From the NCBI GenBank assembly GCA_002686465.1, contig NZCP01000012.1:1-48254 (forward strand): a stretch of DNA of 48,254 nucleotides, in the 5' to 3' direction. Numbering within the stretch: the first letter of the stretch is position 1; each line of letters begins with the position of its first letter. The translations under genes were made by a program, and so were the position numbers. Source of the stretch: Candidatus Woesebacteria bacterium. Its GTDB lineage: Bacteria > Patescibacteriota > Microgenomatia > UBA8517 > UBA10165. This document shows positions 48,216 through 48,254 of this stretch, in pieces. The notes under the pieces were generated by a model. The model saw nothing but the letters and a program-made list of their open reading frames with translations. It was not told where the DNA came from and did not search any database.

Positions 48216-48227
48216 TTTAGCTATAAT
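48199..48227 (+). promoter_or_regulatory. Promoter TTGTAA-17-TATAAT at the window end
   Basis: -35 (48199-48204) within the end of the YerC-like gene and a perfect -10 (48222-48227). An ATG lies 7 nt past it (48235), so the mRNA of the next gene is predicted to be leaderless. Confidence 0.7.
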
Positions 48228-48234
48228 TAACTCG

Positions 48235-48254
48235 ATGAACGCAAAAACCTCTAC
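48235..48254 (+). CDS. Start of a further gene, cut by window edge
   Basis: Only six codons and two bases are visible (MNAKTS). The consensus promoter 7 nt upstream supports a real start. Product unknown. Confidence 0.5.

Noticed and set aside
1..48254. UGA recoding as Gly, as in Gracilibacteria
   Set aside because: UGA ends several genes exactly at overlaps (sortase, the 758-residue gene, murJ, the surface protein at 33126), where read-through would wreck the neighbour.
1..48254. CRISPR array or prophage
   Set aside because: No regularly spaced direct repeats of 25-40 nt with unique spacers, no integrase, and no structural phage genes. The baseplate-J-like similarity at 2209-4485 is a known labelling pattern for envelope proteins in these bacteria and has no phage context.

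Overview
The window (about 48 kb, moderate GC, dense coding, standard genetic code) looks like a chromosomal stretch of a Candidate Phyla Radiation bacterium, most likely Microgenomates (OP11). This placement is inference. It rests on an alanyl-tRNA synthetase with no C-Ala domain, an IF-2 with no N-terminal extension, a condensed nusA-infB-rpsO-pnp cluster, many short single-gene versions of housekeeping proteins, and large low-complexity surface proteins with Ser/Thr/Pro-rich stems. TGA is used as a stop in several overlapping gene pairs, which argues against the TGA=Gly code of Gracilibacteria.

Layout. 1-9942 (all minus): cell-envelope and division genes in the order ftsK, four-helix-bundle gene, RodZ-like, small membrane protein, alaS, a 758-residue membrane protein with an actin-like N-terminus, sortase, ruvX, zinc ribbon and mltG (cut by the window edge). 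9998-11869: two related PsbP-like exported proteins, one with a broken N-terminus. 11870-20901 (minus): an RNA-metabolism block reading nusA, infB, degenerate DHH protein, rpsO, pnp, phosphoesterase, family-4 UDG, RNase J. 21065-21700: a small divergent gene pair sharing a palindromic promoter region. 21697-26028 (minus): the CIRCE-controlled heat-shock operon hrcA-grpE-dnaK-small ORF-dnaJ. 26025-28125: murJ and, divergently, rpsT. 28253-34322 (plus): a pilN/pilO-like operon followed by secreted fibronectin-type, Cys-rich and sortase-motif proteins, probably a surface appendage locus. 34319-38353: a PMT-type mannosyltransferase, a large membrane protein and an LCP ligase. 38379-42122 (plus): a UvrD-type helicase and two FemAB-type peptidyltransferases. 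42138-48254: a small membrane protein, a kinase-like protein, a helicase fused to a RecB-like nuclease, rmuC, a membrane protein, a YerC/TrpR-like regulator and the start of one more gene.

The strongest unusual signal is a family of short elements built from tandem heptamers (RGTRACA) arranged as terminal inverted repeats. One copy (7464-7868) carries a four-helix-bundle (S23/IVP-type) gene. Two copies (4499-4569, 20912-20991) are gene-less miniatures. All three lie in the same orientation just ahead of a downstream gene, and two of them abut or supply the stop codon of the gene before them. Other 7-bp-period arrays sit in frame inside the helicase gene and the second femX gene. A second family of TTCG/CTCAGG-type repeats sits in frame inside alaS, dnaK and the nuclease-helicase.

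Several genes have near-consensus -10 boxes only 6-10 nt from the start codon, suggesting frequent leaderless transcripts. No tRNA, rRNA, CRISPR array or insertion sequence was found. Apart from the broken 5' part at 10862-11126, no gene-free gap exceeds 300 bases.
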